Below are positions 55,590 through 64,000 of a stretch of DNA of 64,000 nucleotides, piece by piece. Numbering within the stretch: the stretch's first letter is position 1; each line of letters starts with the position of its first letter. A model generated the notes under the pieces. The model saw nothing but the letters and a program-made list of their open reading frames with translations, searched no databases and was not told where the DNA came from. Position numbers and translations under genes: made by a program. Where the stretch lies: positions 620,001 through 684,000 of the forward strand of contig CAWKAP010000008.1 in assembly GCA_963847675.1 (NCBI GenBank). Direction: 5' to 3'. This stretch comes from JADJWR01 sp963847675 (lineage in GTDB: Bacteria; Pseudomonadota; Gammaproteobacteria; Burkholderiales; Burkholderiaceae_F).

Positions 55590-56555
55590 ATGTCCCTGCC
55601 CCCGCTGCTGCGCCGCCTCCGCCTGCCCGCCATCGGCGCGCCGCTGTTCATCATCTCCAACCCCGACCTCGTGCTGGCGCAGTGCAAGGCCGGCATCGTC
55701 GGCAGTTTCCCGGCGCTCAACGCAAGGCCGCCGGAACTGCTCGGCGAGTGGCTGGCGCGCATCACGGCCGAGCTGGACGCCTGCCGCGCGGCCAATCCGC
55801 AGGCGGTGATTGCGCCGTTCGCGGTCAACCAGATCGTCCATGCGAGCAACGACCGCCTTCAGCACGACATGGACCTGTGCGTGAAGCACCGCGTGCCGAT
55901 CATGATCACCAGCCTGCGCGCGCCCGATGCGGTGGTCGAGGCGGCGCACAGCTATGGCGGGCTGGTGTTCCACGACGTCACCACCATCAAGCACGCGCAG
56001 CGCGCGCTCGCTGCCGGGGTCGACGGCCTGATCCTGGTCTGCGCGGGCGCCGGCGGCCACGCGGGCCGGCTGTCGCCGTTCGCGCTGGTGCCCGAGGTGC
56101 GCGCCTTCTACGACGGCACGATCATCCTGTCGGGAGCGATCGCCAGCGGCGACGCGATACTTGCCGCGCAGGCCATTGGCGCCGATCTCGCCTATCTCGG
56201 CACGCGCTTCATCGCCAGCCGCGAGGCCAACGCGGCCGAGGCATACAAGCAGATGATCGTCGCCTCGCGCGGCGAGGACATCGTCTACTCGAACCTCTTC
56301 ACCGGGGTGCACGGCAACTACCTGCGCGGCAGCATCGTCAACGCCGGACTCGATCCCGATGCCCTGCCCGAAGCGGACAAGAGCGCGATGAACTTCGGCT
56401 CGGGGCGCACCAAGGCGTGGCGCGACATCTGGGGCGCCGGCCAGGGCGTGGGCCAGATCCGCGACGTGCTGCCGGCGGCCGAAATCGTCGCGCGCCTGGA
56501 GCGCGAGTATCTTGCGGCGCGGGCGCGCCTCGGGCCGGGGCCGGCGCGGAGCTGA
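55590..56555 (+). CDS. nitronate monooxygenase family protein
   Basis: A 321-residue FMN-dependent TIM-barrel enzyme. PAIGAPLFIISNPDLVLAQCKAGIVGSFP opens the barrel. FMN-binding signatures are GLILVCAGAGGHAGRLSPFALVPEV and IILSGAIASGDAILAAQAIGADLAYLGTRF. Relatives oxidise propionate-3-nitronate or act as enoyl-ACP reductases (FabK), so the reaction is only inferred. The next gene is 22 bases downstream in the same direction. Confidence 0.9.
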   Translation: MSLPPLLRRLRLPAIGAPLFIISNPDLVLAQCKAGIVGSFPALNARPPELLGEWLARITAELDACRAANPQAVIAPFAVNQIVHASNDRLQHDMDLCVKHRVPIMITSLRAPDAVVEAAHSYGGLVFHDVTTIKHAQRALAAGVDGLILVCAGAGGHAGRLSPFALVPEVRAFYDGTIILSGAIASGDAILAAQAIGADLAYLGTRFIASREANAAEAYKQMIVASRGEDIVYSNLFTGVHGNYLRGSIVNAGLDPDALPEADKSAMNFGSGRTKAWRDIWGAGQGVGQIRDVLPAAEIVARLEREYLAARARLGPGPARS

Positions 56556-56577
56556 CCCCTTCTGCGGAGAACACGTG

Positions 56578-57549
56578 ATGCGATACCGAAATCTCGGCCG
56601 ATCCGGCCTGAAACTGGGCGAGCTGTCGTTCGGCTCGTGGGTCACCTATGGCAACCAGGTCGACACCCGCGCCGCGCGCGAACTGATGGCCGCCGCGTTC
56701 GATGCCGGCGTCAACTTCTTCGACAACGCCGAGATCTATGCCCGCGGCGGCGCCGAAACGATGATGGGCGCGGTGCTTAAGGAACTCGGCTGGCCGCGCG
56801 TGAAGTTCGTCGTCTCGACCAAGTTCTACTGGGGCCTTGCCGACGGGCCGAACCAGAAGAACACCCTGAACCGCAAGTACCTGCGGCATGCGATCGAGGG
56901 CTCGCTGGCCCGGCTGCAGCTCGACTACATCGACCTCGTGTTCTGCCATCGGCCGGATCCGACGACCCCGATCGAGGAGACGGTGTGGGCGATGCACCAG
57001 ATGGTCGAGCGCGGCCAGGCGCTGTACTGGGGCACCAGCGAGTGGAGCGCCGACGAGATCCGTGCCGCGTGGCACCTCGCCGACCGGCACGGGCTGGCCA
57101 GGCCGGTGATGGAGCAGCCGCAGTACAACCTGTTCCACCGCAAGCGCGTCGAGCAGGAGTACGCGCGCCTCTACGAGGACACCGGTCTCGGGCTCACGAC
57201 CTGGAGCCCGCTCGCCAGCGGGCTGCTCACCGGCAAGTACCGCGCCGGCATTCCGGCGGGCAGCCGCGGCACGGTCGAGAACTACGCCTTCCTGCGCGCG
57301 CGGCTCACCGATGCGCAACGCAACGAGACCGTCGGACGGCTCGAACCGGTCGCGCGCGACCTCGGCTGCACGATGGCGCAGCTTGCGCTGGCCTGGTGCC
57401 TGAAGAATCCGCGCGTGTCGACCGTGATCACCGGCGCCACCCGCGTGGCGCAGGTGCAGGAGAACATGAAGGCGCTCGACGTCGTCGACCAGCTGACCCC
57501 GGACATGCTGTCGCGCATCGAGGCGATCGTCGGCAGCCACTTCGACTGA
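56578..57549 (+). CDS. aldo/keto reductase (potassium-channel beta-subunit type)
   Basis: A 323-residue TIM-barrel oxidoreductase. MRYRNLGRSGLKLGELSFGSW is the family start, followed by NFFDNAEIYARGGAETMMG (catalytic D-x4-Y). Catalytic lysine and histidine are expected in VSTKFYWG and DLVFCHRPDP. YWGTSEWSADEI and ITGATRVAQVQENMKAL are typical of the AKR6 subgroup. It uses NADPH on an aldehyde or ketone. A longer frame upstream overlaps the previous gene and is rejected. Confidence 0.93.
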   Translation: MRYRNLGRSGLKLGELSFGSWVTYGNQVDTRAARELMAAAFDAGVNFFDNAEIYARGGAETMMGAVLKELGWPRVKFVVSTKFYWGLADGPNQKNTLNRKYLRHAIEGSLARLQLDYIDLVFCHRPDPTTPIEETVWAMHQMVERGQALYWGTSEWSADEIRAAWHLADRHGLARPVMEQPQYNLFHRKRVEQEYARLYEDTGLGLTTWSPLASGLLTGKYRAGIPAGSRGTVENYAFLRARLTDAQRNETVGRLEPVARDLGCTMAQLALAWCLKNPRVSTVITGATRVAQVQENMKALDVVDQLTPDMLSRIEAIVGSHFD

Positions 57550-57553
57550 ACGC

Positions 57554-58012
57554 ATGCAGGGCGTCGACTTCCGTCTTGCCACCGCCGCCGATCTGCCCGC
57601 GCTGCTGCGGCTGCTCGTCGACGATGCGGTGGCGCAGGCGCGCGGCGGCTACACGGCGGACGTCACGCCGGCGGTGGCGGCAGCGTTCGACGAGATCGAG
57701 CGCGATCCGAACAACGAGCTGTGGCTCGGCGAGCGCGACGGCGAGGTGGTCGCGATGCTGCAGCTCACGCTGATCCCCGGCCTTTCCCGCGGCGGCATGA
57801 AGCGGGCGCTGGTCGAGGCGGTGCGCGTGCGCGCCGATCTGCGCGGCCAGCGCATCGGCGAAGCGCTGATGGCGCACGTCGAGACGCGCGCGAAGGCCGC
57901 CGGGTGCGGGCTGGTCCAGCTCACCACCGACCGGCAGCGCCTCGCTGCGCACCGCTTCTACGAGCGACTCGGCTATGTCGCCAGCCACCTCGGCATGAAG
58001 AAGAAGCTGTAA
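57554..58012 (+). CDS. GNAT family N-acetyltransferase
   Basis: A 152-residue acetyltransferase with the CoA motif VEAVRVRADLRGQRIGEALM (R-x2-R-G-x-R-I-G) and the C-terminal QLTTDRQRLAAHRFYERLGY. The substrate is unknown. It begins 4 bases after the aldo/keto reductase and ends directly against the next gene, so the three are probably one unit. Confidence 0.9.
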   Translation: MQGVDFRLATAADLPALLRLLVDDAVAQARGGYTADVTPAVAAAFDEIERDPNNELWLGERDGEVVAMLQLTLIPGLSRGGMKRALVEAVRVRADLRGQRIGEALMAHVETRAKAAGCGLVQLTTDRQRLAAHRFYERLGYVASHLGMKKKL

Positions 58013-58216
58013 ATGGCGCGGGAAGTGTTTCGCGAGGGCAAGCCGCCGGGCGACGCGCGCGAGTCACGGTGTGCGCGCTGCGGCGCGCCGTTTCACTGCG
58101 GCATCGACGATCCCGGCGGCTGCTGGTGCGCGAAGCTGCCGCCGCTGCCACGCGAAGCCTATGCGGCCGATACGGGCTGCCTGTGCGAGAAGTGCCTGCG
58201 CGAGGCGCTCGCCTAG
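58013..58216 (+). CDS. cysteine-rich CWC family protein
   Basis: A 67-residue protein rich in cysteine: CARCGAPFHCGIDDPGGCWCAKLP at residues 20-43 and CLCEKCL near the end, seven or more Cys in all. This fits the small CWC (cysteine-rich, Cys-Trp-Cys) family, probably metal-binding. Its role is unknown. It follows the GNAT without a spacer. Confidence 0.8.
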   Translation: MAREVFREGKPPGDARESRCARCGAPFHCGIDDPGGCWCAKLPPLPREAYAADTGCLCEKCLREALA

Positions 58217-58223
58217 GCGAAAC

Positions 58224-59310
58224 TCATGCGGCAAAGCGCGCGACCGCGTCCTCGTTCCACGCCACCCCCGAACCGACCGTATCGCTGACGACGGCCATCC
58301 CGTTCTCGACGAGCAGCGGCTCGGCGAGGATCGGATTCCACCAGTCCGCGTACTCCAGCCAGTGCGCGGTCGGCGTGCAGCACAGCAGGCGCGCGCTGAC
58401 TTCCGGCCACAGGTGGTTGGACATGCGGATCCCCTTCGCGCTCGGCGAGCGCCGCGGCCTTCAGCCAGCCGGTGACGCCGCCGATCTTCATCACGTCGGG
58501 CATGACGTAGTCCGAGGCCCGGGCGTCGATGGCGTGCTGCATGTCGAGAATGCCCCACCAGTTCTCGCCGCACTGGATCGGCGTCGCCGCTTCGGCCGCA
58601 ACCCGCGCGTGCCCGGCGTAGTCGTGCGCCAGGGTCGGCTCTTCCACCCACGCCAGGCCCTCGCCGTCGAGGGCGCGCAGTCTTTCCAGGGCCTCGACAG
58701 GGGAGAGGGACTGGTTGTAGTCGACCATGATCGCCATGTCTTCGCCGGCGGCCTGCCGCATCGCGCGCACGACGGCGACGTCCTCCTGCACGGTCGGGTA
58801 GCCGATCTTGGCCTTGATGCCCGTGAATCCGCGCTTCGCCCACGCCTCGGCCGTCCTCGCCGAGCCCGGCACGCCGTCGTAGCCGATCGCGCCATAGGGA
58901 CGCAACGGCTTCTCGGTTCCGCCCAGCAGGCGAACCAGCGGCAAGCGATGGACGCGCGCCAGCGCATCCCACAGCGCCATGTCGATCGCCGCCAGCGCCA
59001 TGCCGACCAGCCCCTGGGTGCCGAGCAGCCGGAAGCGCCTGGCGAGTTTCTGCTCGACTTCCAGCGGCGCCAGGACGTCGCCCTTGACGAGCGGCTCGAG
59101 ATTGCGGATCAGCTCGGCGGTCGGCTTGAGCGCGGCCGGGGTGTAGGTGAAGACGATGCTGTGTCCGCTCACGCCGGCGTCGGTGCGCACGTCGGTCAGG
59201 ACGAGGGGCGACTCGGCGACGACTCCGCTCGCGGTGCGGTGCGGCTCCGACATCGGCACCCGGACGGCGCGCACGTGGATGGCCTCGATGGTCGGCGATG
59301 ACTGTCCCAT
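58224..59310 (-). CDS. enolase superfamily protein (mandelate racemase/muconate lactonizing type; one frame break)
   Basis: About 361 residues after ignoring one extra G in a GGGG run at 58431-58434. N-terminal capping residues run from VRAVRVPMSEPHRTASG. The barrel includes GIKAKIGYP (K-x-K), MVDYNQSLSPVEAL (metal Asp), WVEEPTLAHD (Glu), and CGENWWG (Glu). After the break the end reads RMSNHLWPEVSARLLCCTPTAHWLEY. The lysines and acidic ligands point to an acid-sugar dehydratase or racemase. The substrate is unknown. It is convergent with the CWC gene. Confidence 0.87.
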
Positions 59311-59320
59311 AGGAGTCTCC

Positions 59321-60238
59321 TCATCCGCTCACCGGGGCGGTCGGCGCGGCCTGCGGCGTCAGTCGCCCGATCAGCTCGTCCTTCTCCGCCCACAGCGCAT
59401 TGACCCATTCCTGCATGCGGCGGCGGAACTGCGGATCGCTGCCGTAGTCTCCGCCGACCAGGTCGGCCGGGATCTCGCGCTGCTGCACGCGCACGATGAC
59501 GTCGTCGACGCGGCCCGACAGCAGGTGCCAGAACTTCGGCGCGCCGTGCGGATAGACGATGGTCACGTCGAGCAGGCGGTGGCAGTGCTCGCCGAGCGTG
59601 GCGACCGCCATCGCGATGCCGCCGCTGCGCGGCTTCAGCAGGTGCCGGTACGGCGAGCGCTGCACGTGGTGCTTGTGTGCCGTGAAGCGCGTGCCCTCGA
59701 GAAAGTTGATCACCGAGGTCGGCACGAGGCGGAACTTCTCGCACGCGGCGCGCGCCCGCTCCAGGTCCTGCGCGCTGCTCATCCCGCCCCTGCGCTGCAT
59801 GAACGGAAAATCGAGCGCCCACCAGGCCAGACCGATGACCGGCACGTAGATGAGCTGCCGCTTGAGGAAGAACTTCAGCATCGGCACGCGGCCGGAGAAG
59901 ACCTTCTGCAGCACGAGGATGTCGACCCAGCTCTGGTGGTTGGCCGCGATCAGGTACCAGTCGTCCGGGCGCAGTCCTTCGGCCCCGCCGACGTCCCATC
60001 CGCGGTTGCCGGCGGCCGCGATCCAGGCGTTGTTGACGCCGATCCAGGTCATCGCGATCCAGTTCAGCGCGTGGTCGATCGGACGGCGTACCGGCCCGTA
60101 CGACACGAGCAGCTTGACCAGCGAAATCGGAACCATCAGGGCGCAGAAGAACAGCACGTTGGCGGTCAGCGCCACGGCCGAGAAGCAGCCTCTTGCGGCG
60201 GCCAGCAGGCGATTCGGGAAGGACTCGTCCGGTTTCAT
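59321..60238 (-). CDS. acyltransferase (PlsC/YihG-like)
   Basis: A 305-residue membrane-bound acyltransferase. The catalytic NHxxxxD box is NHQSWVD (residues 99-105), and FLEGTRFTAHKH matches the second (EGT) box. The first helix is VALTANVLFFCALMVPIS. This YihG/LPLAT subgroup makes phosphatidic acid or similar glycerolipids. It lies 10 bases from the enolase-family gene, on the same strand upstream, so it is probably co-transcribed. Confidence 0.9.
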   Translation of the reverse strand: MKPDESFPNRLLAAARGCFSAVALTANVLFFCALMVPISLVKLLVSYGPVRRPIDHALNWIAMTWIGVNNAWIAAAGNRGWDVGGAEGLRPDDWYLIAANHQSWVDILVLQKVFSGRVPMLKFFLKRQLIYVPVIGLAWWALDFPFMQRRGGMSSAQDLERARAACEKFRLVPTSVINFLEGTRFTAHKHHVQRSPYRHLLKPRSGGIAMAVATLGEHCHRLLDVTIVYPHGAPKFWHLLSGRVDDVIVRVQQREIPADLVGGDYGSDPQFRRRMQEWVNALWAEKDELIGRLTPQAAPTAPVSG

Positions 60239-60393
60239 CGTTGCCCCGGTGAGGAAACCGCATTTGACCGCAGCCGCGCCGCGGGCGCCACTGGTTCAGC
60301 GCGAGCCGTCGACGCCCGGCGACGCGGCTGGCGGACGCGTATCCTTCGCCCTCCGCTCGGAGCCGCCTGTTGCGGCTGGCTTGTCAGACTTCG

Positions 60394-62010
60394 ATGAACG
60401 CCCCAGACCCCGCTCCCGCGCTGCTGCGCGATGTCGAGCGCCGGCGCACCTTCGCGATCATTTCGCACCCGGATGCCGGCAAGACCACGCTGACCGAGAA
60501 GCTGCTGCTGTTCGGGGGCGCGATCCAGCTCGCCGGCGCGGTCAAGGGCCGCAAGCACGCCCGCCACGCCACCTCGGACTGGATGGAGGTCGAGAAGCAG
60601 CGCGGCATCTCGGTCACCAGTTCGGTGATGCAGTTCGACTACGCCGGGCACACGATCAACCTGCTCGACACGCCGGGCCACGAGGATTTCTCGGAGGACA
60701 CCTACCGCGTGCTCACCGCGGTCGACGCGGCGGTGATGGTGATCGACGCCGCCAAGGGCGTCGAGGCGCAGACGATCAAGCTGCTCGAGGTGTGCCGGCT
60801 GCGCGCCACGCCGATCATCACCTTCGTCAACAAGCTCGACCGCGACGTGCGCGAGCCGTTCGACCTGCTGGCCGAGATCGAGGCGGTGCTCGGAATCGAC
60901 TGCGCGCCGGTCACCTGGCCGCTCGGCATGGGCAGGCACTTCCGCGGCGTCTATCACCTGCTCGACGACCGGCTGCTGCGCTTTGCCGCCGGCGAGGCGC
61001 GCATCTCGCGCGACGCCGAGGAGATCAGCGGCTACGACAATCCGCGCCTGGCGGAGCTGTTCCCGCAGGAGGCGGCGACACTCGCTCACGATGTCGAGCT
61101 GCTGCGCGGCGCCAGCCACCCTTTCGAGCTGGAGAAGTTTCTCGCCGGGACGCAGACGCCGGTGTTCTTCGGCTCGGGCATCAACAACTTCGGCGTGCAG
61201 GAGATCCTGCAGGCGCTGGTGAAATGGGCCCCGCCGCCGCAGCCGCGCGACGCCGGGGTGCGCGCAGTGGCGCCGGTCGAGGCGCCGTTCTCGGGCTTCG
61301 TGTTCAAGATCCAGGCCAACATGGACCCGCGCCATCGCGACCGCATCGCCTTCCTGCGCGTGTGCTCGGGCCGCTTCGCGCCGGGCATCAAGGTCTGGCA
61401 CGTGCGCGCCGGGCGCGAGATGAAGCTCGGCAACGCGCTGACCTTCATGGCCAACGACCGCGTCGCGAGCCAGGACGCGGTCGCCGGCGACATCATCGGC
61501 ATCCACAACCACGGGCAATTGCAGATCGGCGACACGCTGACCGAGGGCGAGACGCTCGGCTTCAAGGGCATTCCGTACTTCGCGCCGGAACTGTTCCGCG
61601 TGGCCCGTGCGCGCGACCCGTTCAAGGCCAAGCAGCTCGCCAAGGGACTGGCGGAACTGGGTGAAGAGGGCGCGATCCAGGTGCTGAGCACGCCCGCCGG
61701 CGAACTGCTGCTCGGCGCGGTGGGGCCGCTGCAGTTCGAGATCGTCGCGCACCGGCTGAAGCACGAGTACAACGTCGACGCCGTCTACGACACGCCCGGC
61801 ATCTCGACCGCGCGCTGGCTTACCTATCCCGACGAGAAGACGCGGCGCGAGTTCGAGAAGGAGCAGTCGGCGCGGCTGGCGCGCGACGTCGACGGCAACC
61901 CGGTCTACCTGGCCAGCAACAGCGTCAACCTCGAGGTGACGATGAAGTACTGGCCGGCCGTGCACTTCCACGCCACCCGCGAGCACGGCCAGAAGCTGGC
62001 CCACCAGTAG
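60394..62010 (+). CDS. prfC: peptide chain release factor 3
   Basis: A 538-residue translational GTPase. G1 is SHPDAGKTTLTEKLLLFGGAIQ, G2 near KQRGISVTSSVMQF, G3 DTPGHEDFSEDTY and G4 NKLDRD. It recycles RF1/RF2 from the ribosome. The start MNAPDPAP is preferred over an ATG eight codons upstream because the G domain spacing fits RF3. It is divergent from the acyltransferase gene. Confidence 0.96.
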   Translation: MNAPDPAPALLRDVERRRTFAIISHPDAGKTTLTEKLLLFGGAIQLAGAVKGRKHARHATSDWMEVEKQRGISVTSSVMQFDYAGHTINLLDTPGHEDFSEDTYRVLTAVDAAVMVIDAAKGVEAQTIKLLEVCRLRATPIITFVNKLDRDVREPFDLLAEIEAVLGIDCAPVTWPLGMGRHFRGVYHLLDDRLLRFAAGEARISRDAEEISGYDNPRLAELFPQEAATLAHDVELLRGASHPFELEKFLAGTQTPVFFGSGINNFGVQEILQALVKWAPPPQPRDAGVRAVAPVEAPFSGFVFKIQANMDPRHRDRIAFLRVCSGRFAPGIKVWHVRAGREMKLGNALTFMANDRVASQDAVAGDIIGIHNHGQLQIGDTLTEGETLGFKGIPYFAPELFRVARARDPFKAKQLAKGLAELGEEGAIQVLSTPAGELLLGAVGPLQFEIVAHRLKHEYNVDAVYDTPGISTARWLTYPDEKTRREFEKEQSARLARDVDGNPVYLASNSVNLEVTMKYWPAVHFHATREHGQKLAHQ

Positions 62011-62071
62011 GGACGGCCCGCTGCCGGGCCATCCCGCGCAAAGTCCTGCGGGCTGCGGCGTGGCCGCGGAC

Positions 62072-62371
62072 TCAGCCCGGCGCGTTGCGATTGGCTTCGC
62101 GTGCGGCTTCGTACATCGACGGTGTGGCGCCGGCGCGGCCGAGGTACTCGCGCAGGTGCTTGATCGCCTGCACGTTCATCACGTTGGAGTGGTGCGGCCG
62201 GTGCAGGATGCCCTCGGCGCGATTCAGCTTGACGCGGATGCGCGCGCCCGACAGGGGCTCGATTTCGGCGCCGAGGTGATTGAGCAGCGATTCGATCTCG
62301 CGCCAGTGGATGTTGCCGCTGATCGGATCGTGGAAGATCAGCCTCAGCAGTTGTTCGTGTTTGTGGCTCAT
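62072..62371 (-). CDS. HicA-like small protein (99 aa)
   Basis: A 99-residue protein with HicA-type fold features: WREIESLLNHLGAEIEPLSGARIRVKLN and RAEGILHRPHHSNVM, then AIKHLREYLGRAG. HicA toxins usually have GSHH before the last strand; here the corresponding region is altered (ILHRPHHS) and there is no HicB antitoxin gene next to it. It may be a non-toxic RNA-binding relative. It lies between prfC (convergent) and a homocysteine methyltransferase gene. Confidence 0.72.
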   Translation of the reverse strand: MSHKHEQLLRLIFHDPISGNIHWREIESLLNHLGAEIEPLSGARIRVKLNRAEGILHRPHHSNVMNVQAIKHLREYLGRAGATPSMYEAAREANRNAPG

Positions 62372-62438
62372 GGCGTCGCCCCTTCAACGCTTTGCCGCAA
62401 GGATACGCGGGGGCAGCGCCGCCGGCCTCTGCGCTGCC

Positions 62439-63404
62439 TCAAGGGCCGGCGCCGGCCCCCGCCCGCGACGCCAGAGCCCGGCAGATCGATCCGACGTGCC
62501 GGTGATCGGTGCCGCAGCACCCGCCGACCACGGCCAGCCTCGGCAGCAGCGGCCGCAGCGCCCGGTACTGCGCGCCGAGTTCGTCCGGGTTGCCGTCGTC
62601 GAGGTCGGTGCTGGCGTCGAGCTCGGCATGGCTGCGCCGCGAGGCGTTGGCGCGGACGCCGCGCACCCTCTCGCGCCACGCTCCGCCGGCGCGCAGCGCA
62701 TGGGTGAAGTGGGTCGGATGCGCGCAGTTGATCATGTAGTAGGCGGGATGTCCGTCGGTGGCCGCGTCGGTGGCCTCGATCGCGGAGCCGAGGTCCTGAC
62801 CGGACGGCAGCCGGCCGTCGGTCTCCAGCGTGAACGAGATCACCGCGGGCATCGCATGGTCGCGGGCCGCGGCGGCGACGCCGATCGCCTCCTCGGCATA
62901 GTTCATCGTGAACACCGAAACGAGGTCGGCATCGGTCGCGGCGAACGTGGCGATCTGCCACGCGTGGTAGTCGCGCGCCTCGGCCACGCTCATGCGGGTG
63001 TCGGCGCGGTAGCCGTCGCCGCGCGGGCCGAGGTTGCCGCTGGCGACCACCGGTGTGGTCGGCGTTTCGAAGGCGGCGCGGATCTCCAGCAGCAGGCTCA
63101 CGGCCTTGCGGTTGGCGTCGGCCAGCGCCACGGCGTCGTAGCCGAGCCTCTCGCCCCAGTCCGGGCTGGCGCGCCAGGTCGGCGTCTCGAGCACCAGGCC
63201 GAGGCCTTGCGCAAGCGCGATCTCGGCATAGCGGGCGTAGTAGGCGCGCAGTCTTTCGTAGCCGGCGTCGTCCTTGAGCAGGTCGAAGGCGGCGAAGTGG
63301 GGCAGGTCACGGCCGTCGTGGAAGATCAGCTCGGTCTCCAGGCCGGCGTCGGTGGCGAACAGCCGGTCGGCGAATTGCGGCAGCCGGTTGCGGTACTTGC
63401 TCAT
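62439..63404 (-). CDS. homocysteine S-methyltransferase family protein
   Basis: A 321-residue TIM-barrel methyltransferase. Zinc ligands are seen as the Cys of INCAHP and the double Cys of VGGCCGTDHRHV. LFATDAGLETELIFHDGRDLPHFAAFDLL opens it. Substrates of this family include S-methylmethionine and betaine as donors. It starts MSKYRNRLP behind GAGGAGGATGACGTC. The partial sterol-desaturase gene upstream is in the same direction. Confidence 0.92.
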   Translation of the reverse strand: MSKYRNRLPQFADRLFATDAGLETELIFHDGRDLPHFAAFDLLKDDAGYERLRAYYARYAEIALAQGLGLVLETPTWRASPDWGERLGYDAVALADANRKAVSLLLEIRAAFETPTTPVVASGNLGPRGDGYRADTRMSVAEARDYHAWQIATFAATDADLVSVFTMNYAEEAIGVAAAARDHAMPAVISFTLETDGRLPSGQDLGSAIEATDAATDGHPAYYMINCAHPTHFTHALRAGGAWRERVRGVRANASRRSHAELDASTDLDDGNPDELGAQYRALRPLLPRLAVVGGCCGTDHRHVGSICRALASRAGAGAGP

Positions 63405-63430
63405 GACGTCATCCTCCTCGGTGAACGGTT

Positions 63431-64000
63431 TCAGTCGTGCGTGTAGCCGAGCGGACGCAGCGCCTCGCGGGTCGCGTTGTCACTGCCCGGCTGCGACACG
63501 TCGCGCGCCAGCAGCATGTCGACGACCCTCGAGGAGGCGCCGTCGTAGAAGCCGGTGGCGGGCGCGAAGGTGAGCGGGTTGAAGAACGTGCCGAAGACGA
63601 TGTCGAAGATCGGCAGGTCGGCGAAGTTGCCGGTATGGCGGCCACGCCCATGGTGGTACGAATGGCTCTCCGGCCGCTGTACGAAGACGCCGAGCCAGCG
63701 CGGCGTGCGCACGTTGGCGTGCTGCAGGATCGCCAGCAATGTCACGGTGAGCAGCACGATGGTGGCTGCTTCGGCGGTGATGCCGACGATCAACGTCAGT
63801 GCCAGGCTGCCCGCCGCCGTCCAGCCGACCATGTCGAGCGGGCCGAACCAGTAGGCGCTGAAGGTGTCGAGCCGCTCGGCGCTGTGGTGCATCTGGTGCA
63901 CGCCGCGCCACAGGACGTTCGAGCCGTGCATCGAACGGTGCCAGAAATAGGCCACCGCCTCGTAAACGAGCAGGCCGGCCGCGGCGCCGCCCCAGGTGCC
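63431..64000 (-). CDS. sterol desaturase/fatty acid hydroxylase family protein, C-terminal part (runs off the right edge)
   Basis: 190 residues are visible; the frame is open to the window edge (LLVYEAVAYFWHRSMHG). Di-iron histidine motifs are HRSMH, HQMHH and HSYHHGRGRH, with AYWFGPLDMVGW between helices. It would be an integral membrane hydroxylase or desaturase. It ends 26 bases before the homocysteine S-methyltransferase start, so both are likely in one operon. A GTG at 63955 is not needed because the frame continues past it. Confidence 0.85.
   Translation of the reverse strand, partial: GTWGGAAAGLLVYEAVAYFWHRSMHGSNVLWRGVHQMHHSAERLDTFSAYWFGPLDMVGWTAAGSLALTLIVGITAEAATIVLLTVTLLAILQHANVRTPRWLGVFVQRPESHSYHHGRGRHTGNFADLPIFDIVFGTFFNPLTFAPATGFYDGASSRVVDMLLARDVSQPGSDNATREALRPLGYTHD

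Overview
This window is 64 kb of a very GC-rich bacterial chromosome and spans a replication-origin neighbourhood. The gene order rpmH-rnpA-yidD-yidC-mnmE on the minus strand, divergent from dnaA-dnaN-gyrB on the plus strand, is the classical proteobacterial oriC arrangement. A tripartite tricarboxylate transporter with a Bug-type receptor, two TRAP systems, a GTP-type PEP carboxykinase and the overall gene style point to a betaproteobacterium, most likely Burkholderiales. This is an inference from gene content; no rRNA gene is present to confirm it.

Layout. 1-7.8 kb is all minus strand: an AsmA-like membrane protein (cut by the window edge), an iron-containing alcohol dehydrogenase, GTP-PEPCK, a cold-shock protein with a clear terminator, an NAD-dependent epimerase coupled to an AbrB-family protein, and a lipoprotein alpha/beta hydrolase. 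7.9-15.5 kb is plus strand: a DAO-type FAD oxidoreductase leading into a TAXI-type TRAP importer (receptor, DUF1850 protein, fused permease), then a DctQM TRAP permease pair without a receptor, followed by a 55-residue membrane protein. 15.7-18.7 kb (minus) is a tctCBA importer. A LysR regulator at 19.3-20.2 kb is divergent from a long plus-strand operon (20.3-27.0 kb) that encodes a polyamine/opine-type ABC importer plus a three-subunit amine dehydrogenase of the HcnABC/opine-oxidase type. 27.0-31.5 kb (minus) is a MacAB/DevBCA-like exporter. panB and mnmE follow, then the yidC-yidD-rnpA-rpmH operon, oriC (about 37.2-37.6 kb, with three good DnaA boxes), and dnaA-dnaN-gyrB.

Right of gyrB (43-64 kb) lies a mixed set: a flavin/FMN-binding oxidase-like protein, a signal-peptidase-like protein that lacks the catalytic serine, a ChaN-like protein, a large unknown protein, a secreted SCP2-like protein, a short MetE-like methionine synthase, an M17 aminopeptidase, folE with a BLUF photoreceptor, two GNATs, a threonine dehydratase, a Rieske oxygenase, an exported isoaspartyl methyltransferase, a second methyltransferase, nitronate monooxygenase, aldo/keto reductase, a CWC cysteine-rich protein, an enolase-superfamily enzyme, an acyltransferase, prfC, a HicA-like protein, homocysteine S-methyltransferase and a sterol-desaturase-family protein cut by the right edge.

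A pervasive oddity is that eight genes carry reading-frame breaks. I find 13, and every one can be explained by a single extra base, with the downstream frame fully conserved. Ten of them fall between 15.7 and 25.3 kb. This looks more like insertion-type sequencing error in a draft assembly than gene decay, so I annotate each such gene as one CDS with its breaks listed. No tRNA, rRNA, CRISPR array, insertion sequence or prophage was seen. I did not find a clearly undescribed multi-gene system. The most interesting loci are the serine-less signal-peptidase homologue, the unknown 564-residue protein, the DctP-less TRAP with its small membrane protein, the core-MetE-like enzyme and the folE-BLUF pair.
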